In this document: positions 1 to 6,249 of the stretch, in pieces
How the letters are laid out: every line of letters begins with the position of its first letter
Position numbering within the stretch: position 1 is the first letter of the stretch
DNA from: JBDTGE01 sp050742975
Lineage (GTDB): Bacteria > Actinomycetota > Actinomycetes > Mycobacteriales > Jatrophihabitantaceae
DNA: 9,149 nt
Assembly: GCA_050742975.1 (NCBI GenBank)
Contig: JBOGDQ010000321.1
Coordinates: forward strand, 1-9,149
Direction of reading: 5' to 3'
Notes under the pieces: model-generated
What the model was told of the DNA's origin: nothing
Databases searched by the model: none
Seen by the model: the letters and a program-made list of their open reading frames with translations, nothing else
Position numbers and translations under genes: made by a program

Positions 1-1380
1 CTTCCAGGCTTCGGTGAGCACGCTGCGCAGGATCTGCTCGATCTCGTCGAACTCGGCCTGTCCGATGATCAGGGGCGGCGCGAGCTGGCCGACCGGGTCA
101 CCACGGGCGTCGGCGCGGCAGTACAGGCCCGCGTTGAACAGGGCCTTGGACAAGAAGCCGCGCAGTAGCCGTTCGGACTCGTCCTCGTCGAAAGTGGCCT
201 TGGTCGTTTTGTCTTTGACCAGTTCGATGCCGTCGAAGTAGCCGTCGCCGCGCACGTCGCCGACGATCGGCAGGTCGTGCAGCTTCTCCAGCGTGGCCCG
301 GAACGCACCCTCGTTCTGCAGGACGTGCTGGTTGAGCCCCTCGCGGTCGAACAGGTCGAGGTTGGCCAACGCCACGGCGGCCGAGACCGGGTGCCCGCCG
401 AAGGTGTAGCCGTGCGGGAAGTAGTCGGTGCCCGACCAGAACGGCGCCGCGATCCGGTCCGAGACGAGGCACGCACCGATGGGGGAGTAGCCGCTGGTCA
501 TGCCCTTGGCGCAGGTGATCATGTCCGGCTGGAAGCCGAACTTGTCCGCCGCGAACATCGTGCCCAGCCGGCCGAAGGCGCAGATGACCTCGTCCGAGAC
601 CAGCAGGACGTCGTGGCGGTCGCAGATCTCGCGAACCCGCTGCAGGTATCCGGGCGGCGGCGGGAAGCAGCCGCCGGAGTTCTGCACGGGCTCCAGGAAC
701 ACGCACGCGACGGTGTCCGGACCCTCCATCTCGATGGCCTGATCGATCGCGTCGGCGGCCCAGCGACCGAACGCCTCCAGGTCGTCGCCGTGCTCGGGCG
801 CGCGGTAGAAGTTGGTGTTCGGCACCTTGTGCGCGCCCGGCACCAGCGGCTCGAACCACTTCTTCGCGTCCGGGATCCCGGTGATCGACAGCGCTCCCTG
901 CGGGGTGCCGTGGTAGGCGACGTTGCGGCTGATCACCTTGTGCTTCATCGGCTTGCCGACCAGCTTGAAGTACTGCTTGGCCAGCTTCCACGCCGTCTCG
1001 ACGGCCTCGCCGCCGCCGGTGGTGAAGAAGACCTTGTTCAGGTCGCCGGGCGCGAGATCGGCGAGCCGGTCGGCCAGCTCGATCGCCTGCGGGTGCGCGT
1101 AGGACCACAGCGGGAAGAACGCCAGCTCGGACGCCTGCTTGTACGCAGCCTCGGCCAGCTCCGTGCGCCCGTGCCCGGCCTGGACCACGAACAGCCCGGA
1201 CAGCCCGTCCAGGTACGACTTGCCGTGCACGTCGAAGATGCGCGCACCCTCACCCCGCACGATCGTCGGCACCGGATTCTGCTCGTACGAGGAGATCCGG
1301 GTGAAGTGCATCCACAGATGTTCGTGCGCCTTGGCGGCCAGGTCGGCTGCGTTGTGGCTCTGCGTGGATGTGGCGGTCAT
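1..1380 (-). CDS. class III PLP-dependent aminotransferase, polyamine/omega-amino acid type (C-terminus cut by window edge)
   Basis: Reading the minus strand from ATG at 1380 gives 460 codons with no stop before the window edge, so only the extreme C-terminus is missing. The family (COG0161-type, including SpuC/putrescine-pyruvate and beta-alanine-pyruvate transaminases) moves an amino group from an amine or omega-amino acid to a keto acid in the cytoplasm. Visible hallmarks are the cofactor loop TTGGGEAVETAWK (about residues 120-132), the acidic residue that contacts the PLP ring in LLVSDEVICAFGR (D263), and the Schiff-base lysine K292 in TCAKGMTSGY. FPHGYTFGGHP (321-331) is the usual substrate/phosphate region. 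The start is fixed by a 4-bp ATGA overlap with the upstream Lrp-type gene, implying co-transcription and coupled translation. Beside a polyamine-type transporter, a putrescine or cadaverine transaminase role is the best inference, but taurine, beta-alanine or GABA are possible substrates. Family is sure; substrate is not. Confidence 0.93.
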   Translation of the reverse strand, partial: MTATSTQSHNAADLAAKAHEHLWMHFTRISSYEQNPVPTIVRGEGARIFDVHGKSYLDGLSGLFVVQAGHGRTELAEAAYKQASELAFFPLWSYAHPQAIELADRLADLAPGDLNKVFFTTGGGEAVETAWKLAKQYFKLVGKPMKHKVISRNVAYHGTPQGALSITGIPDAKKWFEPLVPGAHKVPNTNFYRAPEHGDDLEAFGRWAADAIDQAIEMEGPDTVACVFLEPVQNSGGCFPPPPGYLQRVREICDRHDVLLVSDEVICAFGRLGTMFAADKFGFQPDMITCAKGMTSGYSPIGACLVSDRIAAPFWSGTDYFPHGYTFGGHPVSAAVALANLDLFDREGLNQHVLQNEGAFRATLEKLHDLPIVGDVRGDGYFDGIELVKDKTTKATFDEDESERLLRGFLSKALFNAGLYCRADARGDPVGQLAPPLIIGQAEFDEIEQILRSVLTEAWK

Positions 1381-1844
1381 CGGGCACCCCAGTTGTAGGT
1401 CTGCTTGGCTAATCGGAGGTAGAGGAACGATTCGGTTCTGGTCACGCCGTCGATCGAGCGGATGCGCTCGTTGACCAGTTGCAGCAGGTGCGCATCGTCC
1501 TGGACGACGACCTCGGCGAGGATGTCGAACGAGCCGGCGGTGATCACGAGGTAGTCGACCTCGCTGATCTTCGAGAGCTTCTCGGCCACCGCTTCGATGT
1601 CACCGCAGGCCGTGATCGCGACCATCGCCTGGCGGGCGAAGCCGGTCTGCATCGGGTCGGTGACCGCGACGATCTGCATGACGCCGTGGTCGACCAGCTT
1701 CTGTACCCGCTGGCGGACGGCGGCCTCGGACAGGCCGACAGCCTTGCCGATCGTGGCGTACGCGCGGCGCCCGTCGGCCTGCAGTTGCTCGATGATGGCC
1801 CTCGACGTGTCGTCGACGAGCTCCCGAGATCCGGCGCGCACCAT
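1377..1844 (-). CDS. Lrp/AsnC family transcriptional regulator
   Basis: A 155-residue protein of normal length for the family. Residues 11-60 form the winged helix-turn-helix: DDTSRAIIEQLQADGRRAYATIGKAVGLSEAAVRQRV is split here as helix 1 (about 11-23), helix 2 (28-36) and recognition helix (39-50). Residues 70-145 form the RAM/Lrp effector domain, with GSFDILAEVVVQDDAHL (104-120) in the region that binds amino-acid-like ligands and builds dimers and octamers. Its TGA overlaps the ATG of the aminotransferase downstream, and its 5' end faces the transporter operon. It is therefore the natural local regulator of both arms, probably binding the long dyad at 1878-1923 and autoregulating (inference). 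The Shine-Dalgarno sequence before ATG 1844 is weak. GTG at 1841 is an alternative that would remove only one residue. Effector unknown; a polyamine catabolite or an amino acid is plausible. Confidence 0.93.
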   Translation of the reverse strand: MVRAGSRELVDDTSRAIIEQLQADGRRAYATIGKAVGLSEAAVRQRVQKLVDHGVMQIVAVTDPMQTGFARQAMVAITACGDIEAVAEKLSKISEVDYLVITAGSFDILAEVVVQDDAHLLQLVNERIRSIDGVTRTESFLYLRLAKQTYNWGAR

Positions 1845-1877
1845 GCATCCAGCTTGGACTACGGGTGCGCGCTATTG

Positions 1878-1923
1878 CAAGTGATTCCGTTGTGTTTCGA
1901 GAACAAGACAACGGAATCCCTTG
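1878..1923. promoter_or_regulatory. long dyad, candidate Lrp-type operator
   Basis: The left arm CAAGTGATTCCGTTGT (1878-1893) and right arm ACAACGGAATCCCTTG (1908-1923) are reverse complements at 15 of 16 positions, separated by 14 bases. The inner 11 bp are perfect. The spacer contains a weaker symmetric piece, GTTTCGAGAAC (1894-1904). A dyad this long is far beyond chance and sits midway between two divergent genes, one of which encodes a DNA-binding regulator. Lrp-family octamers typically contact several half-sites on one DNA face, so an arm-to-arm spacing of 30 bp (start to start, about three helical turns) fits. Assignment to this particular regulator is inference. Confidence 0.65.
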
Positions 1924-1934
1924 TCTGCTGCGGG

Positions 1935-1946
1935 CTGACATGTCAG
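1935..1946. promoter_or_regulatory. 12-bp perfect palindrome in the transporter leader/promoter
   Basis: CTGACATGTCAG is perfectly symmetric and lies in the spacer and first bases of the proposed -10 of the transporter promoter, a place where a bound protein would block transcription. About two perfect 12-bp palindromes are expected by chance in 9 kb, so position rather than symmetry alone makes it a candidate. It contains the in-frame ATG at 1940, which I do not take as the start codon. Confidence 0.35.
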
Positions 1947-1981
1947 GATCCTCGTCAGTCGATGGTTCACTTGGGGGCCGA

Positions 1982-3193
1982 ATGGACACCACGAAGACGA
2001 CCGGCGCCGCGGCGGACGCCACCCGCTCGGCCAGCCGGGGCGCAGACACCCGAGCCGGCGCCGGGCCGGTACCTGCCATCGAACTGGTGGGCATCGCGAA
2101 GCAGTTCCACACCCGCTCCGGCGACGTCGCTGCAGTCGAGAGCGTCGACCTGATCATCGGCGAGGGCGAGTTCTTCTCCCTGCTCGGACCGTCCGGCTGC
2201 GGCAAGACCACCACCCTGCGCATGATCGGCGGGTTCGAGGAGCCGACGCGGGGCCAGATCCTGCTCTACGGCAGGGACGTCGTCGGCGTGCCGCCCAACC
2301 ATCGCGACGTCAATATGGTGTTCCAGTCCTACGCCTTGTTCCCACACATGTCCGTCGAGGAGAACGTGGCGTTCGGGCTGCGGCGCAAGTCGGTCTCCAG
2401 GCCGGAGATCACCAAGCGGGTCAAGGACATGCTCGAGCTGGTCCAGCTCGACGGCAAGTCCGACCGCCGCCCCCGTGAGCTGTCCGGCGGCCAGCAGCAG
2501 CGGGTCGCGCTCGCCCGGGCGCTGGTCAACCGGCCGCGCGCGCTGTTGCTGGACGAGCCGCTCGCCGCGCTCGACCTGAAACTGCGGCAGAACATGCAGC
2601 TCGAGCTCAAGCGCATTCAGCGCGAGGTGGGCATCACCTTCGTGTTCGTGACGCACGACCAGAACGAGGCGCTGACGATGTCCGACCGCCTGATCGTGAT
2701 GAACGCCGGGCGGATCGAGCAGCTCGGCACTCCGCGGGACGTGTACGAGCGCCCGCGCACCCGGTTCGTGGCCGGGTTCATCGGCACGTCCAACCTGCTG
2801 CAGGGCAACGTCGCCCGAATCGACGGCACTACGGCCGTACTGGAAGGGACGAGCGGCGAGCGGGTGGTGGTGCCGGATGCCACCGCGGTCGGCGCGGCCG
2901 TGGGCAGGCCGCTGCACCTGACCGTCCGTCCAGAGAAGATCGTCATCACGCACGAGCAGCCTGACTCCGAACGGTGCACGATCCGCGGGCGGGTGGCGGA
3001 GGTCGTCTATCTCGGCTCGTCCACCCAGTACGCGATCCGCACCGCGGACGGCGCGGACCTGTCGGTCTTCGCGCAGAACTCCTCCGACTCCAGTGACATC
3101 GCCGAGCGTGACCAGGACGTGTGGCTGTCGTGGCGCCCTGATCACTCGCTCGCGCTGGCCGATACACCAGTGGCGACGGAGGTGCCGGCATGA
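1982..3193 (+). CDS. potA: polyamine-type ABC transporter ATP-binding protein (PotA family)
   Basis: The 403-residue ATPase powers import by the membrane complex encoded downstream. In order: an Ala/Thr/Arg-rich tail (1-31); Walker A GPSGCGKTT (69-77); Q-loop FQSYALFPHMSVEENV with Q115; signature LSGGQQQR (167-174); Walker B ALLLDEP (187-193, catalytic E192); D-loop ALD; and switch histidine H225 in VTHDQ. A C-terminal TOBE-type domain (about 270-395) includes LTVRPEKI, typical of PotA and other MalK-like subunits. ATG 1982 is preferred over in-frame ATG 1940 or 1865 because GGGGG lies 4 bases before it, and because the upstream codons read through the dyad and likely promoter; even so the tail before the ABC domain is longer than usual. 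Its TGA overlaps the next ATG (ATGA at 3190). Substrate class comes from the neighbours; ferric iron or other amines are less likely. Confidence 0.92.
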   Translation: MDTTKTTGAAADATRSASRGADTRAGAGPVPAIELVGIAKQFHTRSGDVAAVESVDLIIGEGEFFSLLGPSGCGKTTTLRMIGGFEEPTRGQILLYGRDVVGVPPNHRDVNMVFQSYALFPHMSVEENVAFGLRRKSVSRPEITKRVKDMLELVQLDGKSDRRPRELSGGQQQRVALARALVNRPRALLLDEPLAALDLKLRQNMQLELKRIQREVGITFVFVTHDQNEALTMSDRLIVMNAGRIEQLGTPRDVYERPRTRFVAGFIGTSNLLQGNVARIDGTTAVLEGTSGERVVVPDATAVGAAVGRPLHLTVRPEKIVITHEQPDSERCTIRGRVAEVVYLGSSTQYAIRTADGADLSVFAQNSSDSSDIAERDQDVWLSWRPDHSLALADTPVATEVPA

Positions 3194-4461
3194 CCGGGGC
3201 GAATGACGACACGTCGCTACCGCCGGACCTGATCCGCGGGCTGACCCTGCCGCGCGTGAGCCGACGCCGGGCGCTGCAGGTCGGCGGCCTCTCCGCGCTG
3301 AGCCTGTCGCTGGCCGCGTGCGGAATCGCGGGCTCGCCCGGCAGCAAGCTCGGGCTGAACGCGGCCCGCAAGCAGATCACCCAGTTCTGGACCGAGCACG
3401 CGAACAAGACCGGTCAGCTGAACTTCGAGAACTGGCCGCTCTACATCGACGTCGGCAAGGGCAGTGACCACCCGTCCCTGGACATGTTCACCAAGCAGAC
3501 CGGGATCAAGGTCAAGTACGACGAGGGCATCCAGGACGACGACTCGTACTTCGGCAAGATCCAGCCGGTGCTGGCCGCCGGGCAGGGCATCGGCTGGGAC
3601 ATCATCGTCATCACCAACGGGATCTACCTCGACAAGCTCGTCGAGCTGGACTACCTCATCCCGCTCGATCAAAGCGCGATGCCGAACTTCTACGCCAACG
3701 CCAGCCCGCTCGTCCTCGACCCGAGCTTCGACCGCGGCAACGTCTACACCATGGCCTGGCAGTCCGGCATGACCGGCATCGGCTACAACCCGAAGTACAT
3801 CGATCGCGAGATCACCAGCTGGCAGGACCTCGCCGACCCGGCGTTCAAGGGCCACGTCGGGATGTTCGCCGATATCGAGGACACCCCGAACTCGGCGCTG
3901 TGCGCGATCGGCGTGAACCCGGAGACGTCGACCCAGGCGGACTGGAGGAAGGCCGCGGACTGGCTGAAGAAGCAGCGGCCGCTGGTCCGCAAGTACTACC
4001 AGCAGGACTACGTCGAGCCGCTGTCCAAGGGTGACCTGTGGATCTCGCTGGCCTGGTCGGGCGACATCTTCCAGGCCAACGCGTCCGGCGCGAACCTGAA
4101 GTTCGTGATCCCGAAGGAGGGGGCACCGCTCTGGACGGACAACATGTGCATCCCCGTCCACGCCCAGCACCCGCGTGACGCGATGATCTACATGGACTGG
4201 GTCTACCAGCCCAAGATCGCCACGATTCTGGCCGAGTACATCAACTACGTCACGCCCGTCCCGGCCGCACAGGGGCTCATCCTCAAGGACGCACAGGCGG
4301 CGACAAACAAGGACGACAAGCAGTCCCTGGAACAATTGGCTGACAGTCCGCTGATCTTCCCGAGCAAGTCCGACTACTCGAAGCTGCACCGCTATCGCGT
4401 GCTCGACCCAGGCGAGGAAAAGATCTGGGACGACCTCTTCGAGCCCATCTACGAGTCATGA
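3190..4461 (+). CDS. potD: polyamine-type ABC transporter substrate-binding lipoprotein (PotD/PotF family)
   Basis: This 423-residue extracytoplasmic protein captures the substrate and hands it to the permeases. The N-terminus has a twin-arginine-like run SRRRALQ (24-30), a hydrophobic stretch and lipobox LAAC with lipidated C44, so it should be an anchored lipoprotein, possibly Tat-exported. The mature part matches the PotD fold. NWPLYID (81-87) corresponds to the NWTEY region of E. coli PotD, ISLAWSGD (285-292) to its MIWNGS, LWTDNMCIP (314-322) to its FWMDSLAIP, and YINYVTPVPAA (350-360) to its GYPTPNLAA. W82, Y85, W289, W315, D317 and Y353 are thus candidate amine-binding residues, and an Asp (D228) sits where PotD has its acidic pair. 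GGAGG at 3178-3182, 7 bases before the ATG, supports the start. ATGA overlaps occur at both ends. Polyamine binding is well supported; which polyamine is not. Confidence 0.92.
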   Translation: MTGANDDTSLPPDLIRGLTLPRVSRRRALQVGGLSALSLSLAACGIAGSPGSKLGLNAARKQITQFWTEHANKTGQLNFENWPLYIDVGKGSDHPSLDMFTKQTGIKVKYDEGIQDDDSYFGKIQPVLAAGQGIGWDIIVITNGIYLDKLVELDYLIPLDQSAMPNFYANASPLVLDPSFDRGNVYTMAWQSGMTGIGYNPKYIDREITSWQDLADPAFKGHVGMFADIEDTPNSALCAIGVNPETSTQADWRKAADWLKKQRPLVRKYYQQDYVEPLSKGDLWISLAWSGDIFQANASGANLKFVIPKEGAPLWTDNMCIPVHAQHPRDAMIYMDWVYQPKIATILAEYINYVTPVPAAQGLILKDAQAATNKDDKQSLEQLADSPLIFPSKSDYSKLHRYRVLDPGEEKIWDDLFEPIYES

Positions 4462-5327
4462 GAAGTAAGCGGATCTGGGCGCGGCTGGCGCCCTACTGGC
4501 TGGTCCTGCCTGGCTGGCTGTGGCTGGTGATCTTCTTCGTCGTCCCGACGCTGGTGATGCTGTCGGTGTCGACGATGACCGGCAACCTGCTGGACGGGTT
4601 CAAGCAGACCTGGCACTGGAGTACCTACTCGGACGGGTGGAACCGCTACCACGTCCAGTTCATCCGCTCGATCGTGTATGGCCTGATCGCGACGGCGCTG
4701 TGCCTGATCATCGCGTACCCGGTCGCGTACTGGATCGCGTTCCGGGGCGGTCGCCACAAGTCCAGCCTGCTGTTCCTGCTGCTGCTGCCGTTCTTCGTCT
4801 CGTTCGTGATCCGGACCCAGTCGTGGAACTTCATCCTGTCCGACAACGGCATCCTGCTCTCGCCGTTGAAGGACTTGCACCTGCTGCCCAAGGACTACGC
4901 GATCCTGCAGACACCGGCCGCGGTGATCGGGGGCCTGACCTACAACTTCCTGCCCTTCACTGTGCTGCCGATCTACGTCGCGCTCGAACGGGTGGACCCG
5001 GCGCTGCTCGAGGCGTCGTCGGACCTGTACGCGAACAAGGCCGCCGCGTTCACGAAGGTGGTGCTTCCGCTGTCGATGCCGGGCGTGTTCGCGGCGGTAC
5101 TGCTGACGTTCGTGCCGGTGGCCTCGGACTACGTCAACGCGACGATCCTCGGCGGCACCAACACCACGATGATCGGCAACGTCATCCAGACCGAGTACTT
5201 CACCAACTCCGACTACCCGACGGCGGCGGCGTTGTCGTTCATGCTGATGGGCGCGCTGCTGATCGGTGTGTTCGCCTACGCCCGGGTGCTCGGTACCGAC
5301 GACGTCCTGGAGATGGCGGCAGGATGA
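4458..5327 (+). CDS. potB: polyamine-type ABC transporter permease 1 (PotB/PotH family)
   Basis: A 289-residue inner-membrane subunit with six predicted membrane segments, at about residues 13-35, 72-94, 103-125, 153-176, 205-225 and 256-277. The cytoplasmic EAA loop that docks on the ATPase is EASSDLYANKAAAFTKVVLP followed by LSMPG (185-209). Motifs typical of PotB are LLPFFVSFVIRTQSW (109-123) and TYNFLPFTVLPIY (161-173). Its ATG lies inside the stop of the binding-protein gene (ATGA at 4458), and I see no strong ribosome binding site of its own, so translation probably depends on coupling. At its 3' end the TGA overlaps the ATG of a 22-codon mini-ORF rather than the next permease directly. 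It should form a heterodimeric channel with the second permease. Confidence 0.92.
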   Translation: MRSKRIWARLAPYWLVLPGWLWLVIFFVVPTLVMLSVSTMTGNLLDGFKQTWHWSTYSDGWNRYHVQFIRSIVYGLIATALCLIIAYPVAYWIAFRGGRHKSSLLFLLLLPFFVSFVIRTQSWNFILSDNGILLSPLKDLHLLPKDYAILQTPAAVIGGLTYNFLPFTVLPIYVALERVDPALLEASSDLYANKAAAFTKVVLPLSMPGVFAAVLLTFVPVASDYVNATILGGTNTTMIGNVIQTEYFTNSDYPTAAALSFMLMGALLIGVFAYARVLGTDDVLEMAAG

Positions 5328-5392
5328 GAACCCGACGCAAGCTGCTCACTGCCGTGCGGACCAAGTCGATAGTTGCGGCGAGGCCGGCATGA
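5324..5392 (+). CDS. possible 22-codon coupling ORF between the permeases
   Basis: The reading frame starts at ATG 5324, inside the stop of the first permease (ATGA), and ends with TGA at 5390-5392, inside the ATG of the second permease (ATGA again). The peptide begins MRTRRKLLTAVRTK and ends AARPA: basic, with no clear membrane segment and no family I recognise. It exactly fills what would otherwise be the only sizeable untranslated gap in the transporter part of the operon. It may act simply by carrying ribosomes across the gap, be a short functional peptide, or be the remnant of an older permease N-terminus that lost its frame. GGAG (5309-5312) lies 11 bases upstream, longer than ideal. 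Real translation is unproven. Confidence 0.35.
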   Translation: MRTRRKLLTAVRTKSIVAARPA

Positions 5393-6243
5393 GCGCGTTG
5401 ATGGGTGAGGCGCTGGAGGTCTCCGAGCAGCGGGCGATCGCTCCGCGCCGCGGCCGGCGCGGCCACGGCCGGTGGATGCTGCCGTTCTGGGGCTGGGTGG
5501 TGATCCTGTGGCTGTGCGCCCCGATCATCGTCATGATCGTCTTCGGGTTCAACAACGCCAAGGGCAAGTTCAATAGCACCTGGCAGGGCTTCACGCTGAA
5601 CTGGTACCGGCACCTGTTCGCGATCTCCGACCTGACGACGGCGCTCGAGCACTCGCTGACGATCGCGGTGATCGTCACGGTGATCGCGACGATCATGGGC
5701 ACGCTGCTCGGCATGGCGATGGGCAAGCGCAAGTTCCGCGGCTCGGGTTCGATCAACCTTTTGCTGTTCGCCAACATCGCCGCGCCCGAGATCGTGCTCG
5801 GCGCCGCGCTGCTCAGTTTCTTCCTCACGCTGGGCGTGCCGCGCGGCTACTGGACGATCGTGATCGCGCACGTCATGTTCAGCATCGCGTACGTCGCCGT
5901 CACGGTGCGGGCGAGGATGGCCGGCATGGACCCGGCGCTGGAGGAGGCCGCCCGTGACCTCGGCGCCGGGCCGATCATCACGTTCTTCCGGGTGACTCTG
6001 CCGATGCTGATGCCCGGCGTGCTCGCCGGTGCGCTGCTGACCTTCGCGCTGTCGATCGACGACTACATCATCACCAGCTTCAACAACGGCTCCACCCAGA
6101 CGTTCCCGCTGTGGGTGTACGGCGCGGCGCAGCGCAGCGGGGGAAGCGTGCCACCACAGGTGAACGTGATGGGCACGTTGATCTTCGGGTTCGGCGTGCT
6201 GCTCGCGCTGATCGGATTCTTCTCCAACCGCAGGAAGGCCTGA
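5389..6243 (+). CDS. potC: polyamine-type ABC transporter permease 2 (PotC/PotI family)
   Basis: Second inner-membrane subunit, 284 residues from ATG 5389. That start is chosen because GAGG at 5380-5383 stands 5 bases before it and because an earlier in-frame ATG (5266) would lie deep in the previous gene and add residues unlike the family. After a basic cytoplasmic tail (1-29) there are six membrane segments at about 32-53, 88-111, 121-147, 154-175, 206-228 and 260-279. The EAA loop is EEAARDLGAGPIITFFRVTL and then PMLMPG (185-210). FALSIDDYIITSFNNG (219-234) matches the conserved PotC segment near the last periplasmic loop. It pairs with the first permease and the PotA-type ATPase. The N-terminal tail is rich in Arg and Gly (RRGRRGHGR) and should anchor the first segment inside-facing. 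Confidence 0.92.
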   Translation: MSALMGEALEVSEQRAIAPRRGRRGHGRWMLPFWGWVVILWLCAPIIVMIVFGFNNAKGKFNSTWQGFTLNWYRHLFAISDLTTALEHSLTIAVIVTVIATIMGTLLGMAMGKRKFRGSGSINLLLFANIAAPEIVLGAALLSFFLTLGVPRGYWTIVIAHVMFSIAYVAVTVRARMAGMDPALEEAARDLGAGPIITFFRVTLPMLMPGVLAGALLTFALSIDDYIITSFNNGSTQTFPLWVYGAAQRSGGSVPPQVNVMGTLIFGFGVLLALIGFFSNRRKA

Positions 6244-6249
6244 TCGCCG

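Larger units (their letters stand above)
1845..1981. promoter_or_regulatory. divergent control region between the Lrp-type gene and the transporter operon
   Basis: This 137-bp gap separates two divergent transcription units and is visibly less GC-rich than the genes beside it, as expected of promoter DNA. A possible plus-strand promoter is TTGTCT (1921-1926), a 17-bp spacer and CAGGAT (1944-1949), which would start transcription near 1957 and leave a leader of about 25 bases before ATG 1982. The match to the -10 consensus is only moderate. I could not choose a convincing minus-strand promoter. Two symmetric elements listed separately (1878-1923 and 1935-1946) lie inside the region. Confidence 0.6.

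Noticed and set aside
98..1108. Minus-strand open frame in another phase inside the aminotransferase.
   Set aside because: Arg/Ala/Gly/Pro-rich with no motif; the frame beginning at 1380 contains the full PLP aminotransferase signature.
1865..1981. N-terminal extension of the PotA-type ATPase by using ATG 1865 or 1940.
   Set aside because: The added codons cross the long dyad and likely promoter, have no ribosome binding site, and give residues unlike the family; ATG 1982 has a G-rich site just before it.
5266..5388. Extension of permease 2 upstream to ATG 5266.
   Set aside because: The extra 41 residues overlap permease 1 in another frame and look like shadow sequence; ATG 5389 has GAGG at good spacing.
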